Positions 1-6,701 are shown, counted from the first letter of the stretch. The stretch is DNA of 7,790 nt from Bacillota bacterium (GCA_023458855.1 JAEWWQ010000116.1:1-7790), one strand, 5' to 3'. Translations and numbers: made by a program. The notes: generated by a model not told the origin, from the letters alone.

Positions 1-2
1 TG

Positions 3-137
3 ATAATTACTAATAGGTCGAGGGCTTATCCTAAAGGAGATGTCAGGAAAGACATCAGGGAATGTGTAGAAAGAATGGATGGAAGAGATTGGTCAGTATT
101 CGGTTTTGAAGGTATGAAAGTTTGTAAGGAATTTTAA
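3..137 (+). CDS. C-terminal end of an unrecognised protein (5' end outside window)
   Basis: An open frame enters from the left edge and runs 44 codons to a TAA. Its translation ends in GRDWSVFGFEGMKVCKEF and is hydrophilic, with mixed charge and no membrane segment. I do not recognise the family. That it is a real gene end is supported by the uninterrupted frame, codon use like that of its neighbours (AGA, GGA, GAA rich), and a strong intrinsic terminator starting 36 bases after the stop. Its start, length and function cannot be judged from this window. Confidence 0.6.
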   Translation: MITNRSRAYPKGDVRKDIRECVERMDGRDWSVFGFEGMKVCKEF

Positions 138-172
138 TATATATAATTCAAAATTAATATAATAAATAACGG

Positions 173-209
173 AAGGCATTATTTGAAGATTTCAAATAGT
201 GTCTTTTTT
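173..209 (+). terminator. Rho-independent terminator of the leftmost gene
   Basis: A stem of about 13-15 bp (core 175-187 pairing with 191-203, two G-U pairs) closes a three-base GAT loop. A run of six T follows at 204-209, and two A-T pairs can extend the base. It lies just after the stop at 137 and ahead of the cheV promoter, so it insulates the two transcription units. Confidence 0.85.
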
Positions 210-269
210 GCCAGAAAATAGCATAATTTTATTTCTATATTATTTTCTATGTATTTTTTTCAAATAATA

Positions 270-278
270 TGTTATAAT
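270..278 (+). promoter_or_regulatory. Extended -10 promoter of cheV
   Basis: TGTTATAAT is a perfect extended -10 (TG at 270-271, TATAAT at 273-278). At the expected -35 position (about 250-255) there is only a poor match, as is usual for extended -10 promoters. Transcription would start near 285, giving a leader of about 45 bases before the cheV ATG. No sigma-D-type motility promoter is visible here, so expression by the housekeeping sigma factor is inferred. Confidence 0.6.
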
Positions 279-330
279 GTATTCACAAATGTACATATAA
301 AATAAAAGAGCTTTATTGTGAGGTGCTGAT

Positions 331-1224
331 ATGGATACAAAAATTCTATTGGAGAATGGGACAAATGAGTTAGAAGTATTAGAATTTACATTAGATGGTA
401 ATATTTATGGTATTAATGTAGCAAAAGTAAAAGAAATTATCCCTTATCAGGATGTTACGCCAGTTCCTAATGCACATCCAAGCATTGAAGGTATTTTTAT
501 GCCGCGTGATATTATGATTACAGCAATTGATTTAAGAAATTGTTTACAGCGTGGTGAATCAAAAAAAGGCGGCTTATTTATTATTACAAACTTTAACAAA
601 CTGGATATTGCATTTCATGTAGATTCTGTTATCGGGATTCATAGAGTATCATGGAATCAGATTATAAAGCCGGATGCTACTATTTCCAGCGTAGAAGATG
701 GCGTTTCGACGGGTATTATTAAATTAGATAATAAATTAATAATAATTTTGGATTTCGAGAAAATTATTACGGATATTAATCCGGAAACAGGACTAAAGAC
801 AACAGAAATAGATGCTTTGGGTGAAAGAAGCAGAAGCGATGTACCAATTCTTATTGCTGAGGATTCCGCTTTATTAAATAAATTAATTGTAGATTCATTA
901 AGAAAAGCAGGTTACCATAATTTGATTCATACGGAGAATGGACAACAGGCTTGGAATGTTATTGAAGATTGTAAAAAAGATGGTACACTGGAACAACATG
1001 TTCAGTGTGTCATAACAGATATAGAGATGCCGATAATGGATGGTCATAGGTTAACGAAATTAATTAAAACGGACGAAAAAACAAAACACATTCCAGTTGT
1101 TATTTTTTCATCTTTAGTAAATGAAGAAATGAAACGTAAGGGTGAAGCACTGGGAGCAGATGCACAATTGTCAAAACCTGAAATTGGCAATCTGGTAAGT
1201 GAAATTGATAAGTTAGTAAAATAA
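331..1224 (+). CDS. cheV: Chemotaxis coupling protein CheV (CheW-receiver fusion)
   Basis: CheV is a cytoplasmic adaptor that joins chemoreceptors to the CheA kinase and is itself phosphorylated, which tunes adaptation. Residues about 10-150 are a CheW-like domain: the start TKILLENGTNELE, then YGINVAKVKEII (26-37), and FHVDSVIGIHRVSW (95-108) are characteristic of CheV. Residues about 171-297 are a response-regulator receiver domain with acidic pair E177-D178, phosphoacceptor D230 in TDIEMPIMDG, S260 at the switch Ser/Thr position and K282 in LSKPE. All phosphorylation residues are present. The length (297 aa) is normal for the family. The ATG has the Shine-Dalgarno GAGG at 320-323, seven bases upstream. 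The gene is monocistronic here, with its own promoter and a hairpin behind it; no other chemotaxis gene is in the window. A scaffold role outside flagellar chemotaxis cannot be excluded. Confidence 0.95.
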   Translation: MDTKILLENGTNELEVLEFTLDGNIYGINVAKVKEIIPYQDVTPVPNAHPSIEGIFMPRDIMITAIDLRNCLQRGESKKGGLFIITNFNKLDIAFHVDSVIGIHRVSWNQIIKPDATISSVEDGVSTGIIKLDNKLIIILDFEKIITDINPETGLKTTEIDALGERSRSDVPILIAEDSALLNKLIVDSLRKAGYHNLIHTENGQQAWNVIEDCKKDGTLEQHVQCVITDIEMPIMDGHRLTKLIKTDEKTKHIPVVIFSSLVNEEMKRKGEALGADAQLSKPEIGNLVSEIDKLVK

Positions 1225-1258
1225 TTTTTTTTACAATTATTATATAATGAATACATAC

Positions 1259-1281
1259 AAAGCCGGGATATTCCCGGCTTT
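1259..1281 (+). terminator. GC-rich hairpin after cheV, probable terminator
   Basis: A perfect 10-bp stem (1259-1268 with 1272-1281; AAAGCCGGGA and its complement) closes a TAT loop. Only three T end the stem and the following bases are ACTAAT, so the U-tract is short. It lies 34 bases after the cheV stop and before the next gene, which fits a terminator. A TATAAT at 1243-1248 lies just upstream. If that were a promoter, the hairpin would instead be at the 5' end of the next transcript. Confidence 0.6.
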
Positions 1282-1344
1282 ACTAATATGGTTAGAAGTT
1301 TGGTGAATTTGGTTTCTTATTATAAAAAGTCAGGAAATGAACAG

Positions 1345-2133
1345 ATGGAAGAAAAATTGGAACAGATAAAAAAGAATATTGCAGATGCAGATATGATATT
1401 AGTGGGTATTGGCGAAGAGTTTGAGGAACAATTTAAAGAATTAGAAATAAACCCAAAATATAAAAACAGAATAATTAATAGCAAAAAGTGTAATAATTGT
1501 GAACTATCAGAACAATTCATAAAGAGTCAATATCTAAGTGAATGTTATAATGAAGCTATTATGAAGGCATATCAGACACTAGAAAATTTAATCTTGCAAA
1601 AAAATTATTTTATTGTAAGTACATGCAAAGATAATTACATAACCCATACAAATTTAAAAAAAGATAAAATGGTATTTCCCTGTGGAAACTATCAGTATCT
1701 ACAATGTGCTAAAAAGTGTGAAGATGAATTATTTGATGCAAGCGGATATGTAGAAGAAATAATTGCGAAGCTTGATAGGGCAAATGTCAATATTGATTTA
1801 CCGGTATGCCGAAAATGCGGAGCACCAATGGTGTTCAATAATGTTTATGCAGAAAATTATAATGAAAATGGCTATATAGCACAATGGGAAGCATATTCAA
1901 AATGGCTGCAGGGAACTTTGAATCGAAAATTGTGCATTTTGGAATTAGGTGTAGGGGTAAGCTATCCGACGGTAATTAGATGGCCGTTTGAAAAGATTGC
2001 CTTTTTTAATCAGAAATCAAATTTTTATCGTGTGCATAGTAAGTTATATCAATTGTCAGAAGAATTAAAAAACAAAGGGATATCAATTGCGGAAAATCCA
2101 ATTACATTTTTAACAAAAAATTTGTCTTACTAG
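1345..2133 (+). CDS. SIR2-like (degenerate sirtuin fold) protein
   Basis: This protein resembles NAD-dependent sirtuin deacylases in layout but not in all key residues. Numbered from the longest reading (ATG at 1288), the Rossmann-type strand ADMILVGIGEEFEE (34-47) corresponds to the sirtuin GAG motif. FIVSTCKDNYI (108-118) corresponds to the FVVTTNVD region. Cysteines C140/C144 and C174/C177 suit a zinc ribbon. LGVGVSYPTVIRWPF (220-234) matches the second nucleotide-binding strand with its YP. Where sirtuins have the catalytic HG, this protein reads FPCG (130-133), so deacylase activity is doubtful. I chose the ATG at 1345 (262 aa) because AGGA at 1332-1335 precedes it by nine bases and the family normally begins just before this helix. 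The ATG at 1288 would add 19 residues but has no Shine-Dalgarno and sits seven bases after the hairpin. Function and substrate are unknown; an NAD or ADP-ribose binding role is an inference. Confidence 0.75.
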   Translation: MEEKLEQIKKNIADADMILVGIGEEFEEQFKELEINPKYKNRIINSKKCNNCELSEQFIKSQYLSECYNEAIMKAYQTLENLILQKNYFIVSTCKDNYITHTNLKKDKMVFPCGNYQYLQCAKKCEDELFDASGYVEEIIAKLDRANVNIDLPVCRKCGAPMVFNNVYAENYNENGYIAQWEAYSKWLQGTLNRKLCILELGVGVSYPTVIRWPFEKIAFFNQKSNFYRVHSKLYQLSEELKNKGISIAENPITFLTKNLSY

Positions 2134-2150
2134 GTTAAATATGATAAACT
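2122..2150 (+). promoter_or_regulatory. Weak candidate promoter for the 2216-6290 operon
   Basis: TTGTCT (2122-2127) and TAAACT (2145-2150) are separated by 17 bases, each matching four of six consensus positions. An alternative -10, TATGAT at 2140-2145, has no good -35. Some promoter is expected here because the block downstream has its own strong Shine-Dalgarno, but the match is poor. Confidence 0.25.
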
Positions 2151-2215
2151 TAGTTCGTATTAACGCATGTTTCGCAGAATTGAAGAAAGTACAATAGGAT
2201 TACGGAGGAAATCGC

Positions 2216-4222
2216 ATGAGTTTAAATGAGGAATATTTAGACGATTTATTAAAGGCGGTTACCACGGAGGAGGATGATTCAAAAAGCCAGTCCGTGGTAA
2301 GCAAAAATTTTAAAGAAGAAAAAAGCGAAAAGATTCCAGACGGCGAACAGTATAAGGAAGAGGAACAGCAGAGCCGGCATGCATTTTCAGAAAATGATCT
2401 GACAGAGATGCTGGAGCATTTGGAGGAAATTGATGCAGCTTCTATAAATGATACCGATATTTCACAGGCTTCATCTATTGCTGAATCGGGAAATGCGGAA
2501 ATTCCACTGATGAATCCTGAGTACGAAGATGATTTATCAGAAACAGAAAAAAAGAATGACGAGGCAACATCCATGGCAGAAAGTGCAGAATATATGTCTG
2601 ATATTGATGAATTATTAAGAAGTATGGAAGAAGCGGCTGTAGAAGATCCTGAGAATAATGTAGTAAAACCAATAGAAGATGATTTAAATGAATTGGAAAA
2701 CCAGATTACTGATGATGTAGCAGTGGAAAATGATCTGCCTGATGAAAAAGCTTCGGAAGATGTGGATATTATGTCATTGTTAGGTGCAATGGATGACAAT
2801 AGTGATCTTGCAGAAATCGGAGATCTTCTGCAGAAGGATGAAGATCATGAAGCAATTGCCAATGATGATATGATGGCAATCTTAGAGCAGGCGGCAGTTT
2901 TGGAAGAACAAAACAAAAAAAGTGCAGAAGACGCTTTTGAAGATGAAACTGAAAATTCTGAGAGTGAAAAAAAGAAAAAAGGATTTTTTGGATGGAATAG
3001 AAAAAAGAAAATCAAAGAAGAGAAAGAAGAGAAAGAAGATTCCGAACAAGTTGGAACGGAAGCAGAGATATTGGAAAATGAAGAACGCTTAGAAGAAGAT
3101 ATCTCAAAAAGAGAAGAGTCTGAACTGAGTGCAGTAAAAGTAAAGAAAAAAGGTATTTTTGCAAAGGTATTAGATTTATTCTTTGAAGAAGAGGAAAGTA
3201 TAGAAGAGACCCTTCCGGGTGTAGGAGAAGAAGGCGCAACAGATGAGAACCTTGCTATCCTGCAACAATTAGATAACGAAAAAGCAGAAAAAAAGAAAAA
3301 AGAGAAAAAGAAGAAAGAAAAGAAGCCAAAAGAGAAGAAGAATAAAGAAAAAAAGCCTAAAAAAGAAAAAGTAAAAAAGGAACCAAAAGAACCGAAAATA
3401 TCCCAGCCATTAGAGGCACCGGCAAAAAAAATACCCAGAAAAAAGATTATTATGGTTGCAATGTTTGCAATATCGGTATTAGCAGCAGTGTTAATTGTAG
3501 TTACGGTAATTCCAGGGAAAATTGCGTTTCAAAATGCAACAGCAGAATATGAAGAACAGAATTACAGAGCTGCATATACGACGCTTGCGGGAATGAAACT
3601 GGATAAGGAAGAGGAAGTCATCTTTAAAAAGACAACAGTGATTCTTGAATTGCAGGAAAAATATGATGCATACATAAATTATGATAAACTGGGAATGAAG
3701 ATAGAAGCATTGAATTCCCTGTTTCAGGGGATTGTAAGATATGATAAACTAACTCCTTATGCAACAGAATTGAAGGTTTCAACGGAGTTGGATGTAATTT
3801 ATCAGCAAATACTTTCAGCGTTGGAACAAAATTATGGAATTTCAGAGGAAGAAGATCGTGAAATTATCGCGTATGATAAAGTTACATACACCAAAAAGTT
3901 GGATTCTATAATTAATGGTACAGAATTTATTGACCCGAATGCCCCGGTGGTGGAGCCTGAGACATTGGAGGATATGCTTCCGGAAGAAGAGTTAATGATG
4001 CAGGAAATGAACAATGCCAAAAGGGCTACAGAGGAAACAAACGAAAAAACAACGGAAGAAAATAGTTTTTCAGAAGAGGAAAACAGCAATAATACAGATT
4101 CTGGGGAAAGTACTCAAAAGGAGGAAAATGAATTATTTAGCGGAAATGTCAGTGGAAGCGATGCATCGGTAGATTTTAGCAAACAAGGCATAGAGGAGCA
4201 GCAGGATGATAGCAATAATTGA
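2216..4222 (+). CDS. Large single-span membrane protein of unknown function
   Basis: I do not recognise a family for this 668-residue protein. Residues 1-250 are very acidic and probably disordered, with recurring short amphipathic segments (for example YLDDLLKAV, DIDELLRSM, DIMSLLGAM). Two basic-aromatic patches follow, KKKKGFFGW (252-260) and KKKGIFAKV (310-318), each beside a strongly charged stretch. Residues 353-394 are almost pure Lys/Glu/Pro. One hydrophobic span (about 411-432) follows a KKIPRKK basic flank, so the N-terminal part should be cytoplasmic and the C-terminal part outside. Residues 433-567 look helical and TPR-like (EYEEQNYRAAYTTLAG), and 568-668 is an acidic Ser/Asn-rich tail. 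There is no signal peptide. The start has an excellent GGAGG at 2204-2208, seven bases upstream. The 3' end overlaps hisH by 17 bases in another frame, so the two genes are almost certainly co-transcribed. Nothing links it to histidine synthesis except position. Confidence 0.85.
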   Translation: MSLNEEYLDDLLKAVTTEEDDSKSQSVVSKNFKEEKSEKIPDGEQYKEEEQQSRHAFSENDLTEMLEHLEEIDAASINDTDISQASSIAESGNAEIPLMNPEYEDDLSETEKKNDEATSMAESAEYMSDIDELLRSMEEAAVEDPENNVVKPIEDDLNELENQITDDVAVENDLPDEKASEDVDIMSLLGAMDDNSDLAEIGDLLQKDEDHEAIANDDMMAILEQAAVLEEQNKKSAEDAFEDETENSESEKKKKGFFGWNRKKKIKEEKEEKEDSEQVGTEAEILENEERLEEDISKREESELSAVKVKKKGIFAKVLDLFFEEEESIEETLPGVGEEGATDENLAILQQLDNEKAEKKKKEKKKKEKKPKEKKNKEKKPKKEKVKKEPKEPKISQPLEAPAKKIPRKKIIMVAMFAISVLAAVLIVVTVIPGKIAFQNATAEYEEQNYRAAYTTLAGMKLDKEEEVIFKKTTVILELQEKYDAYINYDKLGMKIEALNSLFQGIVRYDKLTPYATELKVSTELDVIYQQILSALEQNYGISEEEDREIIAYDKVTYTKKLDSIINGTEFIDPNAPVVEPETLEDMLPEEELMMQEMNNAKRATEETNEKTTEENSFSEEENSNNTDSGESTQKEENELFSGNVSGSDASVDFSKQGIEEQQDDSNN

Positions 4223-4826
4223 TTATGATGCAGGAAATATCAAAAGCGTAGAAAAAGCATTAGTGGCTTTCGGAGAACAAGTAGTCGTATCAAGAGATAA
4301 AGATATAATATTAAGTGCCGAGAAGGTGATTTTGCCAGGTGTTGGCTCCTTTGGAGATGCTATGGGAAAGATCAGGGCATATGGCTTGGAAGAAGTCATA
4401 AATGAAGTTGTGAATAGAGGAACTCCATTTTTAGGAATCTGCCTTGGATTGCAATTATTATTTGAGTCTAGTGATGAAGCAAGCGGTGTGAAGGGACTTG
4501 GGATTTTAAAAGGTCAGATTCTAAAAATCCCTGATAAAGAAGGAGTAAAAATTCCCCATGTTGGTTGGAATTCTCTAAAATTTCCCAATAAAGGAATTCT
4601 CTTTGCTGGGATCAGGGAAGAAGCCTTTGTTTACTTCGTGCATTCTTATTATTTAAAAGCGAAAGACCCTGGTATCGTAACAGCTACAACAGAATATAGT
4701 ACGCTCATTCATGCTGCAGTTGAGAGGGAAAATGTATATGCATGTCAATTTCACCCTGAAAAAAGTTCAGAAGTGGGACTTACGATTTTAAAGAATTTCA
4801 TTCAAATAGGCAGGGAGGACAGATAA
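4206..4826 (+). CDS. hisH: Imidazole glycerol phosphate synthase, glutaminase subunit HisH
   Basis: HisH hydrolyses glutamine and channels ammonia to HisF at the fifth step of histidine biosynthesis. It is a class I glutamine amidotransferase: the nucleophile C79 lies in FLGICLGLQLLF and the partner residues H183 and E185 in QFHPEKSSEVG, so the triad is complete. LPGVGSFGDAM (43-53) is the conserved oxyanion-strand region and PHVGWN (117-122) and YFVHSYY (143-149) are further HisH signatures. At 206 aa it has the normal length. The ATG is preceded by GAGGAG at 4193-4198 with a seven-base gap. That site lies inside the end of the upstream gene, so translational coupling is likely. The stop codon is followed directly by the hisF ATG. 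Confidence 0.97.
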   Translation: MIAIIDYDAGNIKSVEKALVAFGEQVVVSRDKDIILSAEKVILPGVGSFGDAMGKIRAYGLEEVINEVVNRGTPFLGICLGLQLLFESSDEASGVKGLGILKGQILKIPDKEGVKIPHVGWNSLKFPNKGILFAGIREEAFVYFVHSYYLKAKDPGIVTATTEYSTLIHAAVERENVYACQFHPEKSSEVGLTILKNFIQIGREDR

Positions 4827-5588
4827 ATGCATACAAAAAGAATAATTCCTTGTTTGGATGTACACAATGGGCGTGTTGTAAAAGGTGTTAATTTTGTAAA
4901 TTTACAAGATGCCGGAGATCCTGTATTAATTGCAGAAGCATATGACAAGGCAGGAGCAGATGAATTGGTGTTTTTGGATATTACAGCTTCTTCAGATGCA
5001 AGAGAAACGGTTGTGGATATGGTTAGACGGGTAGCTGAAAAAGTGTTCATTCCATTCACAGTCGGTGGCGGAATCCGTACCGTTGATGATTTTAAAGCAA
5101 TTTTACGCGAAGGTGCCGATAAGATATCTATTAACTCCTCTGCAATTAATAATCCTGATTTAATAACAGATGCGGCGGATAAATTCGGAAGCCAGTGTGT
5201 AGTGGTAGCAATTGATGCAAAAAAGAGAGCTGACGGATCGGGATGGAATATCTATAAGAATGGTGGCCGGATTGATGTTGGAATGGATGCCGTTGAATGG
5301 GCTATAAAGGCCGATAAATTAGGCGCTGGTGAGATTCTGCTAACGAGTATGGACTGTGATGGAACGAAAACGGGCTATGATGTCGAACTTACAAAAATCA
5401 TATCTGAGAATGTGTCAATACCAGTAATTGCTTCAGGCGGAGCAGGTACCTTATCTCATTTTGCAGATGCCCTGACTATTGGAAAAGCAGATGCTGCGTT
5501 GGCAGCTTCCCTGTTTCATTTTAAAGAACTTGAAATTCATGAAGTAAAAGAATATTTAAGGAGTAAAGACGTACCTGTTCGTCTTTAG
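4827..5588 (+). CDS. hisF: Imidazole glycerol phosphate synthase, cyclase subunit HisF
   Basis: HisF is the (beta/alpha)8-barrel that uses ammonia from HisH to turn PRFAR into imidazole glycerol phosphate, which goes to histidine, and AICAR, which goes to purines. The catalytic aspartates D11 (RIIPCLDV) and D130 (VVVAIDAKK) are present at canonical positions, as are D176 (TSMDCDGT) and K19. The phosphate-binding loops are TVGGGIRT (78-85) and ASGGAG (202-207). Its 253 residues are the standard length. Its ATG touches the hisH stop and has GGGAGG at 4813-4818. No other his gene is in the window, so the remaining pathway genes must be elsewhere if the organism makes histidine. Confidence 0.97.
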   Translation: MHTKRIIPCLDVHNGRVVKGVNFVNLQDAGDPVLIAEAYDKAGADELVFLDITASSDARETVVDMVRRVAEKVFIPFTVGGGIRTVDDFKAILREGADKISINSSAINNPDLITDAADKFGSQCVVVAIDAKKRADGSGWNIYKNGGRIDVGMDAVEWAIKADKLGAGEILLTSMDCDGTKTGYDVELTKIISENVSIPVIASGGAGTLSHFADALTIGKADAALAASLFHFKELEIHEVKEYLRSKDVPVRL

Positions 5589-5615
5589 TATATTTAGAAG
5601 GAAGTGTATGTAGAA

Positions 5616-6290
5616 ATGCCCCCAATTAGTAATGACTGGTTAAAACCATTATCACCGGAATTTCATAAAGAATATTATAAAAAATTACATCATAAAGTGG
5701 TGGAAGAATATAATACAAGACAAGTATTTCCATCAGCAGATGATATTTTTAATGCATTTCATCTGACTCCTTTTCATAATGTAAAAGTAGTTATATTAGG
5801 TCAGGATCCATATCATAATATTGGACAGGCGCATGGATTATGTTTTTCGGTTAAGCCGGATGTTGAGATTCCCCCATCCTTAGTGAATATCTATAAAGAA
5901 TTGCAGGATGATCTGGGATGCTATATACCTAATAATGGGTATTTGGTAAAGTGGGCACAGCAGGGGGTTCTGATGTTGAATACAGTACTTACAGTAAGAG
6001 CACATCAGGCTAATTCACATAAAGGGATTGGCTGGGAAGAATTTACGGATGCTGCAATCAGAGAGTTGAACAGGGAGGACAGACCCATTGTATTTATCTT
6101 GTGGGGAGCACCGGCACAGCGTAAGAAGGAAATGCTTACAAATTCAAAACATTTAATTTTAGAGGCGCCGCATCCAAGTCCGTTGTCAGCGTACCGTGGT
6201 TTTTTTGGAAGCAAACCGTTTAGTAAGGCAAATGCATATCTGCAGCAGAATGGGTTAACGCCAATTGACTGGCAGATTGAGAATGTATAA
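5616..6290 (+). CDS. ung: Uracil-DNA glycosylase, family 1
   Basis: Ung removes uracil from DNA, arising from cytosine deamination or dUTP misincorporation, as the first step of base excision repair. From the ATG at 5616 the protein has 224 residues, usual for the family. The water-activating motif is LGQDPYH with D64, F77 stacks on uracil (LCFSV), N122 lies in LLNTVLTV, and the minor-groove loop HPSPLS holds H186. FFGSKPFSKAN (196-206) is also typical. All catalytic positions are intact. I prefer the ATG to the in-frame GTG at 5604 because AAGGA (5598-5602) nearly touches the GTG; it lies 13 bases before the ATG, which is long but usable. The gene starts 27 bases after hisF with no terminator between them, so it is the likely last gene of the operon. 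Confidence 0.96.
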   Translation: MPPISNDWLKPLSPEFHKEYYKKLHHKVVEEYNTRQVFPSADDIFNAFHLTPFHNVKVVILGQDPYHNIGQAHGLCFSVKPDVEIPPSLVNIYKELQDDLGCYIPNNGYLVKWAQQGVLMLNTVLTVRAHQANSHKGIGWEEFTDAAIRELNREDRPIVFILWGAPAQRKKEMLTNSKHLILEAPHPSPLSAYRGFFGSKPFSKANAYLQQNGLTPIDWQIENV

Positions 6291-6300
6291 ATGAAAATTC

Positions 6301-6343
6301 ATAACAAAAAGGCTGTGTTCTTTGGATACAGCCTTTTTGTTAT
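6301..6343 (+). terminator. Strong terminator after ung, possibly bidirectional
   Basis: A perfect 16-bp stem (6301-6316 with 6328-6343), extended by one G-U pair, closes a nine-base loop. The stem has GGCTGT at its top and an A5/T5 run at its base, so it could terminate transcription on either strand. It starts 10 bases after the ung stop and ends the 2216-6290 block. Confidence 0.9.
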
Positions 6344-6374
6344 AGGATCAGGGTGTCAAAAGCGCGTTTGTGAA

Positions 6375-6576
6375 TTCGTCAATTTGCACATTTATATTTT
6401 ATTAAAATTGATACACAACATAGTTCATTCGCAACACGCTCCCGCTTGGATTCAGCCGCAGTGGTACATAAGAACATAAAATACATGTTCTAAGTACCAG
6501 CGGCTTCATACAGTTGCTCACCAAACTATGTTGTGCATCAATTTTGGGTTGGTATGTACATGTGCAAATTGACGAA
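6375..6576. repeat. Large nested palindrome (MITE-like or structured RNA)
   Basis: Three inverted repeats share nearly the same centre (about 6475-6480). The outer arm 6375-6390 pairs perfectly with 6561-6576 over 16 bp. The middle arm 6404-6425 pairs with 6524-6545 over 22 bp with a single A-C mismatch. The inner arm 6455-6477 pairs with 6485-6504 with small bulges around a seven-base loop. A six-base match outside (6358-6363 with 6594-6599) continues the symmetry. One strand could fold into a hairpin about 200 bases long. It has no coding capacity, so it may be a miniature inverted-repeat element dependent on a transposase elsewhere, or a structured transcript. Copy number is not visible from one window. 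Confidence 0.75.
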
Positions 6577-6603
6577 GCCAAGTTCTATGATAAGCTTTTA
6601 AAT

Positions 6604-6619
6604 ACTTGAATCGTTATAG
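6604..6619 (+). repeat. 16-bp direct repeat, copy 1
   Basis: ACTTGAATCGTTATAG occurs here and again exactly 98 bases downstream. Each copy is preceded by AGCCAAG and ATGATAAG (6576-6594 here, 6627-6642 for copy 2). The two segments therefore look like an imperfect tandem duplication with an insertion in the second unit. Confidence 0.75.
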
Positions 6620-6701
6620 GAAAGAAAGCCAAGAATGATAAGTTAGCGGATGAATACAAATTTTAGACAAAAATAATTTCAATATTTGAAGTAAAAATAA
6701 A

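Noticed and set aside
2129..2154. Hairpin over the stop codon of the SIR2-like gene
   Set aside because: An 8-bp stem with one G-U pair and a 10-base AT-rich loop, with no T-run after it. It is too weak to call a terminator.
2200..2799. Long Ser/Phe-rich open frame of 199 codons on the minus strand
   Set aside because: It is the antisense shadow of the acidic GAA/GAT-rich N-terminal half of the 668-residue protein, which gives TTC/TCA-rich complement. It has no ribosome binding site or family resemblance.
2141..3750. The 10-mer ATGATAAACT at 2141, 3681 and 3741
   Set aside because: The last two encode the same YDKL tetrapeptide in the helical outer domain. The first is intergenic and looks like chance in AT-rich sequence.
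5604..5615. GTG at 5604 as the start of ung
   Set aside because: The only Shine-Dalgarno-like sequence nearly touches it, and the ATG four codons later fits the usual family N-terminus.
4811..6083. The 13-mer CAGGGAGGACAGA at 4811 and 6071
   Set aside because: One is the hisF ribosome binding site at the end of hisH (GREDR) and the other encodes NREDR inside Ung. There is no surrounding similarity, so I treat it as coincidence.
6291..6479. Open frame of 62 codons directly after ung
   Set aside because: It begins at the base next to the ung stop, has no ribosome binding site, and is made of the ung terminator followed by an arm of the palindrome. It is better explained by those structures.
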